Assembly (NCBI RefSeq): GCF_020037025.1
Contig: NZ_JAIQLH010000037.1
Span: forward strand, 29,984-93,983
DNA from: Streptomyces huiliensis
Lineage (GTDB): Bacteria > Actinomycetota > Actinomycetes > Streptomycetales > Streptomycetaceae
DNA: 64,000 bases
Direction of reading: 5' to 3'
This document shows positions 16,562-25,157 of this stretch, one piece after another. Each line of letters starts with the position of its first letter. Position 1 is the stretch's first letter. The notes below the pieces were generated by a model, which saw nothing but the letters and a program-made list of their open reading frames with translations, had not been told where the DNA came from and made no database searches. The position numbers were made by a program, and so were the translations under genes.

Positions 16562-16867
16562 GTGAAACACAAGATCAGCCACGTCGTGACGCTCGCCCTC
16601 GGGGCGGCGGCGGGTACGTCGAACGGCTGGCAGCTCGCTTCCTACGACGTGCCGCTGGCGCTGACGGTCAGCTCGGCGTTCGCCGTCTTCGCCTGTGTTC
16701 ACCTGGGCGCCGAGCACCTGGCCTGCCTCTTGTCCGGGACCACCTACCGCTGCACCGAGCCCGGATGCGCGTTCCGGGTGCGGGTGACGGGGGTCAACGC
16801 GGCGGAGAACCGGCGCTGGCAGGAGACGGCCGCCGCCCACCCCACCCACCGGCTCGTCCGCCCGTGA
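16562..16867 (+). CDS. Small membrane protein of the AICE transfer operon
   Basis: 101 residues from the GTG at 16562 (GGGGGAACC upstream); an ATG at 16514 overlapping the previous gene is the alternative. Two hydrophobic stretches (HVVTLALGAAAGTSNGW, VPLALTVSSAFAVFACVHLGA) precede a cytoplasmic tail with CTEPGC and AAENRRWQETAAAHPTHR. Likely a spread-type accessory protein. Confidence 0.65.
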   Translation: MKHKISHVVTLALGAAAGTSNGWQLASYDVPLALTVSSAFAVFACVHLGAEHLACLLSGTTYRCTEPGCAFRVRVTGVNAAENRRWQETAAAHPTHRLVRP

Positions 16868-16957
16868 CCAGGAACCGCCTGTCCAGCACGACGCCCCGGC
16901 CCGCTTTCCTAGGGCCCGGCCGGGGCGCCTCTCCCCAGAAAGGAAGGTGAGCTCAGC

Positions 16958-18793
16958 ATGACGGAAACCGTGACCGAGCCGGTAGCCCTACCACAGGCCA
17001 CGACCGGACCCCCGCCCGTGTCGCCCGCGGCTGTGCCGGAACCGGAGCGGCAGGTGCGGCACATGCCCGGCGGGCTGCCGGCGGTGCCGCTCGCCCTGAC
17101 CGGCGCCAACGCCACCGTCACCCTCTTGTCCACGGCCGCCCTGACGGGCGGCCCGGTAGCCGCCGTTGTCACCGCCGCCGGTGCCGCAGCCGCCGGAGCG
17201 GCAGCCGCGGCCCGCGCCACCCGCTCACGTGCGGTCGAGCGCCGTTCGTCCGGCGGCAAGGCGCCCGCCTCCACCGGCCGCAGCACCGCCGGTGCCAGGA
17301 TGCCGGCCGGCCGGGGCACAGGGGGCATCCCCTCTCAGCGCCGGTCGGGCAAGACGGGCGGCACTGGCGGTCGGGGCGTGGCGTCGTCCGGCGGCCGCGC
17401 CGGGCGGAGTCACGCCGGGCGGCTGCGCTCGGCCATCGGCTCCCTGACTCAGAGCGGCAAGGGGGTGCGGGCCGCGACCCGTCACCGCGCCTCCGCCCAC
17501 CGTCTGAACGGCCCCTCCACAGGCGGCGCGTCGGGCAGCACGCCGTCCCGGGCAAACAGCCGGGGAGGCAAAGCACCTGGCCTGGTACGTGGCGGGCGCG
17601 GGGTGTCGCTGCTCAAGCCGTCTGCGGGCCCCACCAGGGGAGTGGCGCGGGCCGGGGCGCCGGGGAAGGCGTCGGGGCGCGGTCGCCACGCGGGGGGCAG
17701 CAGCGCTCGCGCCGGGGGCGCGTCGAGCGGCCGCCGAACGGGAAGCAGCATGCTCGGTGGTGGCGGTCGGCTCGGCGGCGGTACGGGTGGCCGGTTGGGG
17801 CAGGTGCGGGCGTTGCGAGCTGCGGCCCGGACAGCGGCGCCTACCCGTCGCCAGGCACGCCAGCAGACGACGGCGGCCCGGCGGGCGGTAACCGACGCCC
17901 GGCGAGCCGGTGCCGCCCGCCGCCTGAGCGCGGCCACCAGCAACAAGGGCCCGGCCCGGCGCGCGGCCGCCCGCGCCGTCCGGGCGCTGGGCCGACTGCG
18001 GGACCCGATGGCAGGTCGTCTACGCAAGACCCGCGACCGGCGTACGGACGCGGCGGTCGCGGCGCGGCGGATGACGGTGCGCAAGGCCCCCGCCCGCCGC
18101 CGCGCTCGCCGGCAGCTCCGGCGCTCCGCCGCCCGGTTCCACGGCCGCCGCCTCCTGGCCGCCCTGCTGTCCCTGCCCGTCGGGCTGCTCGGTCTGCTGC
18201 TCACTCCGCTGGGCCGCAAGCTGAACTGGCCCTGGCTGATGTATCCGGGCCGCCGGCTGTACCGGCGGATCGTCGAAGGAGCCGCGGCCGCCCGCGCAAA
18301 GCGGGACGCGGCCATCCGCGCCGCCCTGGCCGAAGAAGAAGCCGCCATCGACCGGGACGCAGACGGCACCGAGCAGATCGATGACACCGCCGCGCGCCCT
18401 CAGCACCTCACCCCCGCCCCTCCACCCGCTTTCACCGAGGGAGAGACCGTGTCCGGGTTCCAGTTCGACGAGCACGCGGCCGAGATGGAACAGGCCGCCG
18501 CCTCCTACGACCCCGACGGCTGCATGGAGATCCTTGCGATGATCGAGTCCCTGCCGGACGCCTTGCAGTCCATCGCCAACGTGATGTGCATCCTCGCCGA
18601 GCGCTCCGACGGCGAGTTCCCGCTGGAGAAGGAGGTCGCCGACGGCTTCCAGCAGGTCTACGAGGCCGTGCTCCTGGCCGTGGCCGCCGCGGAGGAACTC
18701 AGCCCGGTCTTCCGCAAGGTGCACGAGCACGACATCGCCCGCCACGAGGAGCCCCGCAACGGCCCCGAGGCCGAGAAGGGCTGGAACGTCTGA
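16958..18793 (+). CDS. Very basic Arg/Gly/Ser-rich membrane-associated transfer protein
   Basis: 611 residues, ATG with AAAGGAAGG upstream. A hydrophobic N-terminal region (about 45-85) leads into roughly 300 residues of Arg/Gly/Ser/Ala low complexity with very high positive charge. A hydrophobic hairpin follows (RRLLAALLSLPVGLLGLLLTP, about 405-425), then an acidic helical C-terminus (FDEHAAEMEQAAASYDPDG, VMCILAERSDGEFPLEKEV). Such proteins commonly precede traB-like genes on AICEs. The charge suggests DNA or cell-wall polyanion binding near the conjugation pore; function is inferred. One base separates its stop from the translocase start. Confidence 0.7.
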   Translation: MTETVTEPVALPQATTGPPPVSPAAVPEPERQVRHMPGGLPAVPLALTGANATVTLLSTAALTGGPVAAVVTAAGAAAAGAAAAARATRSRAVERRSSGGKAPASTGRSTAGARMPAGRGTGGIPSQRRSGKTGGTGGRGVASSGGRAGRSHAGRLRSAIGSLTQSGKGVRAATRHRASAHRLNGPSTGGASGSTPSRANSRGGKAPGLVRGGRGVSLLKPSAGPTRGVARAGAPGKASGRGRHAGGSSARAGGASSGRRTGSSMLGGGGRLGGGTGGRLGQVRALRAAARTAAPTRRQARQQTTAARRAVTDARRAGAARRLSAATSNKGPARRAAARAVRALGRLRDPMAGRLRKTRDRRTDAAVAARRMTVRKAPARRRARRQLRRSAARFHGRRLLAALLSLPVGLLGLLLTPLGRKLNWPWLMYPGRRLYRRIVEGAAAARAKRDAAIRAALAEEEAAIDRDADGTEQIDDTAARPQHLTPAPPPAFTEGETVSGFQFDEHAAEMEQAAASYDPDGCMEILAMIESLPDALQSIANVMCILAERSDGEFPLEKEVADGFQQVYEAVLLAVAAAEELSPVFRKVHEHDIARHEEPRNGPEAEKGWNV

Positions 18794-18794
18794 G

Positions 18795-20933
18795 ATGACC
18801 AGCACTCCTACCGCGAAGAAGACCGCGGAGCGGGGGCCGGCGTGGGACTGGGCGGCCGGTCACGGACCCGTGACCGGCGCCCTGTCCGCCACCACCGGCG
18901 CCCTCGCCGTCGCCACCACCGGCGCGGCCACCGGCATGCCGCCCGCCTGGGCCCTGGCCGCCGGCGCCGCCGGAGCCATCGGCCACACCGCCGCCGGACT
19001 CAAGGCTCGCGCCCTGGGCCGCACCATCGCCACCCGCGCCGCCTCCTGGCTGCTGGGGGCCGGATGGACCACCTGGGCCATCGCCAACGGCCCCCTGTCC
19101 TGGACCGCGCTCGGCTCCCTGGCCACCCTCGGCATCGCCCACGGCACCGCCGCCCGCGCCACCGCCCTCTACGAAGAGGCCGTCGAAGAGGAAACCCTCG
19201 CCGCGGCCGCCCGGGAACTCGCCCGGGAGCTTTCCGCCGACCGCCGCGCCATCGCCGCCGAGTGGGCCGAGCGGATCGAGCGGGTCTGCGGCGTCCGCCT
19301 GACCCGCGTCGTCGCCGTCGAGAAGTGGGACACCGGCACCGGCTTCACCCTCGACGCCGAACTCCCCGGCGGAGGCGTCACCTACGACCGGATCGCCAAG
19401 GAGGGCCCGCGCCTGGCCGCCGACGCCCGCCTGCCCCACGGCTGCACCGTCGCCGCTTCGCCCGGCATCGACCAGGGCCGCGTCCTGGTCGACGTCACCA
19501 CCACCAACGTCCTGGCCGAGGAGAAGCCCTACCCCGCCGATTACACGCCGCTGTCCCTGCTCACCGGCATCCCCTGGGGGCTGCGGACGGACGGACGCGA
19601 GGTGCCGGTGTTCCTGCGGGAGCAGTGCGCGCTGCTGGTCGGCCCGACCGGCTCGGGCAAGACCAACATGCTCCACACCATCCTGGCCGGCTTCGCCCGT
19701 GCCACCGACGTCCTGACCTGGGTCATCGACCTCAACGCCGGCTCGGCCGGCCTGCCCTGGGTCCGCCCCGCCCTCGGCCCGGACGGACAGCTCAGCGACA
19801 AGGTCAGCCCCGGGATCGACTGGCTGGCCTCTTCCTTCGAGGAGGCCAAGCTGCTGCTGGAGACCGCCGTGACCATCGGCAAACGCCGCAAGGTGGCCTA
19901 CCAGCAGCTCATGGCCGACGCCAACACCGACCTGCTCCCCGTCAGTCCCAGGATCCCCCAGATCATGATCGTGGTCGACGAGGGCGCCGAGATCCTGGTC
20001 AGCACCGACAAGGAGATGCGTGTCCTGGCAGCCCTCATCCTGGAGGTGATCCGGCTGCTGCGCTCCATGGGCATCCGCACCGTGCTCACCGCCCTCGGAG
20101 CCACCGGGTCCGTCCTGGGCAACCTGATGATCCGCCGGGAAGCCAAGACCCGCGCCGCCCTCACCGGCGGCGAGACCGAAGGCATGGACCTGAGCAAAAT
20201 GTTCCCCGGCACCCGCGGCCTGCGCACCGACCAGGCCCCGTACAAGGGCGCCGGCTTCCTCGGCACCCCCGAATCGCCCCCGGGTCTGTTCAAGGCCTGG
20301 CGGATCCTGCCCAACCAGATCACCGAGATCGTCCACGCCACCACCGCCCTGCACCCCCCTCTGGACGACGTCTCGCGGGAGGCGGCCGGGCCCGACTACG
20401 CCGATCGCTGGAACGCCGCCCGCACCGGGTGGATGCGCGACGGCGTCCTCGCCAATCCCGGTACCACCCCGGCTCCGGACGCCGAAGCGGGCCCGGGGAC
20501 GCAGTCGGGGCTGAACCTCCGCGCCCTTCGCGACCCCGCCGAACCGCAGGGCGGCGACGCCGACCGGCTCGCCCGCGAGTTCATGCGCGAGATCGACGCC
20601 CGCTTCGGCACCACCACCGAGCCGGACGCCTCCCCGCCCGAAGAGCGCCCCCGACACCCGGGGTTGAACCTGCGCGCCCTGCGCGACGACCCGCCCGCCC
20701 CGACCACGCCGCAGCCGCCCGCGGCCGGCGGCGGGCCGGACTGGCTGCCGGACGCCATCGCGGCGATCAAGGCGGCCGGAGCGGCGGGCATGAAACCCTC
20801 CGCCGTCGCCGACCGCGTCGGCCGCAGCCGGCAGGCCGTCCGCGACGCCCTCAAAGCCGCCGCCGAGCGGGATGAGTTGACCTACCGGGACAACGGTCCG
20901 CACTCGGTCTACGTCCACCCCGACCACGCCTGA
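18795..20933 (+). CDS. TraB/TraSA-type FtsK-SpoIIIE DNA translocase
   Basis: 712 residues. An N-terminal membrane region of several short hydrophobic helices (about 25-120) is followed by an FtsK-like ATPase with Walker A GPTGSGKT (283-290) and Walker B IMIVVDEGAE (DE at 395-396). The end is a winged-helix, gamma-like domain (MKPSAVADRVGRSRQAVRDAL). A GLNLRALRD motif is repeated twice in the linker. Proteins of this class form a hexameric pump that moves double-stranded DNA between Streptomyces hyphae and recognise clt repeats through the C-terminal domain. The repeats at 20945-21072 directly downstream are the candidate target. Confidence 0.92.
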   Translation: MTSTPTAKKTAERGPAWDWAAGHGPVTGALSATTGALAVATTGAATGMPPAWALAAGAAGAIGHTAAGLKARALGRTIATRAASWLLGAGWTTWAIANGPLSWTALGSLATLGIAHGTAARATALYEEAVEEETLAAAARELARELSADRRAIAAEWAERIERVCGVRLTRVVAVEKWDTGTGFTLDAELPGGGVTYDRIAKEGPRLAADARLPHGCTVAASPGIDQGRVLVDVTTTNVLAEEKPYPADYTPLSLLTGIPWGLRTDGREVPVFLREQCALLVGPTGSGKTNMLHTILAGFARATDVLTWVIDLNAGSAGLPWVRPALGPDGQLSDKVSPGIDWLASSFEEAKLLLETAVTIGKRRKVAYQQLMADANTDLLPVSPRIPQIMIVVDEGAEILVSTDKEMRVLAALILEVIRLLRSMGIRTVLTALGATGSVLGNLMIRREAKTRAALTGGETEGMDLSKMFPGTRGLRTDQAPYKGAGFLGTPESPPGLFKAWRILPNQITEIVHATTALHPPLDDVSREAAGPDYADRWNAARTGWMRDGVLANPGTTPAPDAEAGPGTQSGLNLRALRDPAEPQGGDADRLAREFMREIDARFGTTTEPDASPPEERPRHPGLNLRALRDDPPAPTTPQPPAAGGGPDWLPDAIAAIKAAGAAGMKPSAVADRVGRSRQAVRDALKAAAERDELTYRDNGPHSVYVHPDHA

Positions 20934-20944
20934 GCGCTCGCACA

Positions 20945-21072
20945 GGGCTACCGGCTACTGGCTACCGGAAAGTTGCCACTAGCCGGTAGAACACCCCGCT
21001 GCCGCCCAGCAGAACCTCTCAACAGGCGTTCTTTGCTTGCCGGTAGCCACTAGCCAGTGACCACTACGGTCA
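20945..21072. repeat. Repeat cluster downstream of the translocase, candidate clt
   Basis: The heptamer GGCTACC/T occurs three times in a row (20946-20966). Its inverted form appears as CCACTAGCCGGTAG (about 20975-20988) and GCCGGTAGCCACTAGCCAGT (about 21039-21058). Dense short repeats next to a TraB-type gene are the hallmark of clt, the cis site bound by the pump's C-terminal domain. The sequence differs from the GACCCGGA repeats of pSVH1. Confidence 0.5.
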
Positions 21073-21167
21073 CGCCTCGTAATCGACACCAGCCCGCCGG
21101 GACCGCCCCGGCGGGCCCTCGAACGTGTCCCGCACGCCTTCGTCCCAACCCGCCCGGAGGCCCGCCC

Positions 21168-21359
21168 GTGACCGTCACCGTCTCCGCCGTCGTCCTGCTC
21201 CTGATCGCCGCCGTCGTCGCCCTGCGCAGCCGCCGCGTCGGCGCCGGCGCGGCCACCTTGTTCTTCCTCCTCGGCTTCTTCGCCGCCGGAACCGGCGCCG
21301 ACCGCCCCATCCGCAACCTGTGCACCGCCGTCGCACACGCCCTGACCAACATCACCTGA
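21168..21359 (+). CDS. Small Spd-like membrane protein (63 aa)
   Basis: GTG start with CGGAGG upstream. Two membrane segments (VSAVVLLLIAAVVAL and GAATLFFLLGFFAAGTGA) are joined by a short RSRR turn. Small hydrophobic proteins next to traB-like genes are usually spread (Spd) functions. Family assignment by context only. Confidence 0.65.
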   Translation: MTVTVSAVVLLLIAAVVALRSRRVGAGAATLFFLLGFFAAGTGADRPIRNLCTAVAHALTNIT

Positions 21360-21373
21360 CCGAGAGGACCGTC

Positions 21374-21577
21374 ATGCCCCAGCAGGCCCCCACCCTCATG
21401 GCCGTCGGCGCCCTCCGCGACGCCCTCACCGCACACCGCCGTGGCGACATCCCCGCCGTCATCGCCGCTCTGATGAGCATCGACACCGACTCCTGGCGCG
21501 TGATCGAGGAGCGCGCGGCCGTCCTCGGCGGCGGCTTCCCCGAGCTGCTCGCCGACGTCCGCAAGGCCACCGCATGA
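21374..21577 (+). CDS. Small hypothetical AICE protein (67 aa)
   Basis: ATG with GAGAGGA upstream, coupled to the next gene by ATGA. A soluble helical protein (LMAVGALRDALTAHRRGDIPAVIAAL, VIEERAAVLGGGFPELLADVRKATA). Not recognised. Confidence 0.6.
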   Translation: MPQQAPTLMAVGALRDALTAHRRGDIPAVIAALMSIDTDSWRVIEERAAVLGGGFPELLADVRKATA

Positions 21578-22080
21578 ACACCCGCCCTGCACATGGAGAA
21601 CCGGCGTTCACGTTAACCAGGCTCACGGCGCCGGAGGACGCGGCTGCCACGGGGACGAGGCGCCCGTCGCAGCCCGCCTACGACATCCCGCCGGGCGTGG
21701 AGATCGTCACGCTGCCCGGCGGCAACCGGGTCCTGGCCTACCCCCAGCACCCCACCCCCACGACCCCCGTCGCGCCGCCCGCCCCCGCCGCTCAGCAGGT
21801 TCCGGGCTGGGCGAAGACCACCGCCCTGCTCGCCCCGACGGTCGGCGGCGGCGTGGCCGCGGCCGGCTACGGGCTCTCCCTCGCCGCACCGGGACTGATC
21901 GCCATGAGTGACGCCCTGTGGGCCGTCGTCGCCCTCGTCATCGCCGCCCCCCTCGCCGCGGCCGCCCTCCTCGGCACCGCGCGCAGCCGGGCCGCCCAGG
22001 AGCAGCCGACGCAGATCACCCAGAACATCACCGCCACCGGCCTTTTCGGCCGCGCCAACGGCACCATCAACCACCGCTAG
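21574..22080 (+). CDS. Spd-like membrane protein (168 aa)
   Basis: The ATG overlaps the previous stop. A Pro-rich cytoplasmic region (DIPPGVEIVTLPGGNRVLAYP, then PTPTTPVAPP) is followed by two membrane helices (about 85-105 and 115-135) and a C-terminal QPTQITQNITATGLFGRANGTINHR tail. Similar to accessory spread proteins in topology; no named family. Confidence 0.65.
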   Translation: MNTRPAHGEPAFTLTRLTAPEDAAATGTRRPSQPAYDIPPGVEIVTLPGGNRVLAYPQHPTPTTPVAPPAPAAQQVPGWAKTTALLAPTVGGGVAAAGYGLSLAAPGLIAMSDALWAVVALVIAAPLAAAALLGTARSRAAQEQPTQITQNITATGLFGRANGTINHR

Positions 22081-22091
22081 GAGCGGTCACC

Positions 22092-22421
22092 ATGGCCATC
22101 CGCCGAGTCATCTGTTTCATCGCCGTCTGTGATCTGTGCGGCCGGACGGTGCAGGACATGGGCGACGACGACTTCGCCCCCCACCTCGGCACCGCGGCAG
22201 AAGCGATCGCCCACGCCACCGCCCACGGAGACTCCACCGCTGGGTGGGCCCTGACCGGTGACGGGTGGCTCGTCTGCGACGACCTGACCGACATCGCCCA
22301 CAGGGCCGCCCACCGAGCCGCGGGCAAGCACATGGACGCGGCCTTCGACCCGGGCTTCGGGCCGGACTCCATGCACATGGAGTTCGCCACCGTCCGGGCC
22401 GACGAGGACTTCCGCCTGTGA
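22092..22421 (+). CDS. Hypothetical AICE protein with N-terminal CxxC
   Basis: 109 residues starting 12 bp after the previous stop. CDLCGRTVQDM suggests a zinc or redox knuckle, followed by an AHATAHGD region and an acidic C-terminus (HMEFATVRADEDFRL). Function unknown. Confidence 0.6.
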   Translation: MAIRRVICFIAVCDLCGRTVQDMGDDDFAPHLGTAAEAIAHATAHGDSTAGWALTGDGWLVCDDLTDIAHRAAHRAAGKHMDAAFDPGFGPDSMHMEFATVRADEDFRL

Positions 22422-22525
22422 ATCCCTCGTCCTTCGCTCAAGCCTGCGCTTGCAGCGCCCGGACGCCCAGCGCCGACCGTCGTTCGGGCAGGTCAACAAC
22501 ACCATCAGTTGCCAAGGAGCCCCTC

Positions 22526-22681
22526 ATGGACGACGAAGTCGTGACCGTCGAGCTGGACCGCCTCGAATGGGAGCACTACTACACCTGACTGCTCACCCAC
22601 CGCCAGCTCGGCGAACTCCTCCTCCACTTCGACGAGATGGCCGATGCGACCGAAACCGCCTACGAGGAGGGCAGCGCATGA
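22526..22681 (+). pseudogene. Small gene split by an in-frame stop (51 codons)
   Basis: AAGGAGCCCCTC precedes an ATG that reads MDDEVVTVELDRLEWEHYYT and then meets TGA at 22586-22588. The same frame continues without a break as LLTHRQLGELLLHFDEMADA... and ends TGA in a perfect ATGA overlap with the next gene (22678). Coding character on both sides points to one 51-codon gene with a recent nonsense change, plausibly TGG to TGA. Short independent peptides are the alternative. Confidence 0.6.
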
Positions 22682-23019
22682 CCCACCGCTTCCTCGCCCG
22701 CAGGCGCCTGACCATCCGGTACTGGGCCAGCTGGAGCTCCACCAGCAGCTCCGGCCGGCACACCGGCCCGCGCCCGATCCTCGCCCTGCACCGACTCCCC
22801 GACCCGAACTGCCGCACCTGCGGCGGCCGAGGAGAGGTCATGTGCGGCGTCTACGGCCAGGAAGAGCCGGACTACGACGACTGCGACTGCGCACCGTTCC
22901 TTCCCCTGGCCCACATCTGGCTCCCCAAGCCCCCGGCCTGGACGCGCCGCCTCCGCTCCCCCGCGGCACGTCGAGGGGGCTTTCGTCCGGCCGACACCCA
23001 CGACCAACCGCCGTTCTGA
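22678..23019 (+). CDS. Hypothetical zinc-knuckle AICE protein
   Basis: 113 residues, ATG overlapping the stop of the broken gene. The basic N-terminus (MTHRFLARRRLTIRYW) precedes CRTCGGRGEVMCG, a DnaJ-like CxxCxGxG knuckle, then an acidic DDCDC stretch and a Pro/Arg-rich tail. Possibly binds zinc; role unknown. Confidence 0.6.
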   Translation: MTHRFLARRRLTIRYWASWSSTSSSGRHTGPRPILALHRLPDPNCRTCGGRGEVMCGVYGQEEPDYDDCDCAPFLPLAHIWLPKPPAWTRRLRSPAARRGGFRPADTHDQPPF

Positions 23020-23033
23020 AGCGGAGGAAAACC

Positions 23034-23591
23034 GTGTTCGAGATCCGCATCATCTGCGCCCCCGGTGACACCGACCGCGTCCTCACCCGGCTCAAGGACG
23101 AGTTCGACGTCAGCGCTGTCCGGCGCCGACCCTGCCGTGACCGCGACGGCCAGCGGCTGTACCTCACCGCTGACCACCGGCCGGAATCGATGTCTTGGCC
23201 GACGCCCGAAGACGCCTACGCCCTGGCACCCAGCGCCCACAGCGAGATCGAGTGGACGACGAAAGCCGTCATCGGTAGCGGTTTCGGAACATTCTCGCCT
23301 GACGTGCGGGACGTCTGGCTGCGCAGGGCCGCTGCCCTGGACCGTCTCGCTCTGGCCGACGACGACCGCTCTTTCGGTGATGCCGACCGGTTCGCGCTCG
23401 AAGCCGCCTACCGGCTCATCCACATCGACCGCACCTACGGGTCGTTCACCGGCGGACCGGAGGGACCGTACGACCACGCGGTCGACGCCGAACCGCGCGG
23501 CTACGTCCGCCAGCAGTACGCGATGGCATGTGGCTGCGTCCGCGCCGGCCGCAAGTGCTCCTGCCCGCGCCCCTCGGGTCACGACCGGTAG
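23034..23591 (+). CDS. Hypothetical AICE protein (185 aa)
   Basis: GTG start with GCGGAGG upstream. A beta/alpha N-terminus (VFEIRIICAPGDTDRVLTRL), a middle region with WPTPEDAYALAP, and a cysteine-rich C-terminus (MACGCVRAGRKCSCPRP). No family recognised. Ends about 120 bp before the methyltransferase. Confidence 0.6.
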   Translation: MFEIRIICAPGDTDRVLTRLKDEFDVSAVRRRPCRDRDGQRLYLTADHRPESMSWPTPEDAYALAPSAHSEIEWTTKAVIGSGFGTFSPDVRDVWLRRAAALDRLALADDDRSFGDADRFALEAAYRLIHIDRTYGSFTGGPEGPYDHAVDAEPRGYVRQQYAMACGCVRAGRKCSCPRPSGHDR

Positions 23592-23713
23592 GTCTGCCCG
23601 GCAGCGCGTGAGCGCGCCGCGCTCACCGGTACCACCGCCGGGCCGCCGTCCTCTCGCCTGACGCGCGGCGGCCCGGATATCCCTCGCTCCCGCTCACAGC
23701 ACGGAGTTGATGC

Positions 23714-25138
23714 ATGCTGACCATGACCGACCTCTTCTGCGGCGCCGGCGGCTCCTCCACGGGCGCCGTCGCCGTCCCGGGTGTGGCCGTGCGGATGGCC
23801 GCCAACCACGCCCGGCACGCGGTGGACACCCACCAGGCCAACCACCCCACTGCCGATCACGACTGCGCCGACCTCTCCCAGGTCGAGCCGCGCCGCTACC
23901 CGGCCACGGACATCCTGTGGGCCTCCCCGGAGTGCACCAACCACTCCATCGCCAAGGGGCGCCGCAGGGGCCATGGGGAGCACCAGGACGGGCTGTTCGC
24001 CGAAGACGGTACCGACGAAGCCGCCATCCGCTCCCGGGCGACGATGTGGGACGTGGTGCGCTTCGCCGAAGCCCACCGCTACCGCGGCATCGTCGTCGAG
24101 AACGTCGTCGACGCCTACTGGTGGGGCCCCGAGCAGTCCCCCGGGGCGGCGTTCCAGGCATGGCTGGCGGCGCTGGACTCCTGGGGATACGAGCACCGGA
24201 TCGTATGGATGAACTCCATGCACGCCGCCGCCTACGGCCCGCCCGCCCCGCAGTCCCGCGACCGCATGTACGTCGTGCTGTGGCGGCGCGGGGAACGCCG
24301 CCCGGACTTCGACAAGTGGACCCGCCCCGCAGCCGAGTGCGCGGTGCACGGGCGGGTGCGGGCGGTGCAGGCGTTCAAGCGCCCCGATCGGCGCTGGGGC
24401 CGCTATGGCGCCCGCGCCCAGTACGTGTGGCGCTGCCCGAAGTCGCAGTGCCGCCACGCCATCGTCGAACCCGGCGTCCGCCCGGCCGCCGACGCCATCG
24501 ACTGGTCCCTGCCCGCGGCCCTGATCGGGGAGCGCAAGCGCCCTCTGGCCAAGGACACCATGCGCCGCATCCGGGCCGGGTTCGCCGCTTTCGCCGAGCC
24601 GCTGGCGGTGCCGGTGGAGGGCCGCGACGGCAAGAAGGCCGCCCCCGCCTCGCTGCCCCTGCGCACGGTGACCACCCGCAACGAAACCGCCCTCGCCCTG
24701 CCGCCGTACATGGTCGAGCTGCGCGGCGGCAGCTCATCCCACCGGGCCATCACCCGCCCCCTGGCCACGGTCACCGCCGGCGGCAACCACCACGGCGTGG
24801 TCACCGCCCCCGACCTGGTCGTGCCGTACTACAGCAACGGCACCGCCCGCCCGGCCGACCGGCCCCTGCCCACCGTCACCACCGTCGAACGCCACGGTGC
24901 CCTCTACGGCGGCACGGTGACGGCGGTGGAGGAGTGCCGGTTCCGGATGCTCGAACCCCACGAGTACGCCGCCGCCATGAGCTTCCCCGACGGCTACCTG
25001 CTGCTGGCACGCGACAAGCGCACCCGCGTGCTCATGCTCGGCAACGCCGTCACCCCGCCCGCCGCCCGCGACCTCGTCGCGATGCTCACCGAGGCCATCA
25101 CCGGCGACGAGCTTCACCTCACCAACATCCCCGCCTGA
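23714..25138 (+). CDS. Orphan DNA (cytosine-5-)-methyltransferase
   Basis: 474 residues with ordered C5-methyltransferase motifs: I DLFCGAGGSSTG (about 6-17, SAM binding), IV with the catalytic cysteine in SPECTNHS (C74; SPEC replaces the usual PCQ context), VI VENV (128-131), VIII QSRDR (180-184) and X GNAVTPP near the C-terminus. A Cys/His-containing insert (CAVHGRV, WRCPKSQCRH) lies in the variable region. No restriction endonuclease is next to it, so it is probably a self-protection or anti-restriction enzyme that helps the element enter new hosts. Target site not predictable. Confidence 0.9.
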   Translation: MLTMTDLFCGAGGSSTGAVAVPGVAVRMAANHARHAVDTHQANHPTADHDCADLSQVEPRRYPATDILWASPECTNHSIAKGRRRGHGEHQDGLFAEDGTDEAAIRSRATMWDVVRFAEAHRYRGIVVENVVDAYWWGPEQSPGAAFQAWLAALDSWGYEHRIVWMNSMHAAAYGPPAPQSRDRMYVVLWRRGERRPDFDKWTRPAAECAVHGRVRAVQAFKRPDRRWGRYGARAQYVWRCPKSQCRHAIVEPGVRPAADAIDWSLPAALIGERKRPLAKDTMRRIRAGFAAFAEPLAVPVEGRDGKKAAPASLPLRTVTTRNETALALPPYMVELRGGSSSHRAITRPLATVTAGGNHHGVVTAPDLVVPYYSNGTARPADRPLPTVTTVERHGALYGGTVTAVEECRFRMLEPHEYAAAMSFPDGYLLLARDKRTRVLMLGNAVTPPAARDLVAMLTEAITGDELHLTNIPA

Positions 25139-25157
25139 CCACCAGGAAGGACACCGC

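Noticed and set aside
18699..20927. 742-aa minus-strand frame opposite the translocase
   Set aside because: Gly/Val/Asp-rich shadow of the plus-strand gene that has Walker motifs; no ribosome site or domain.
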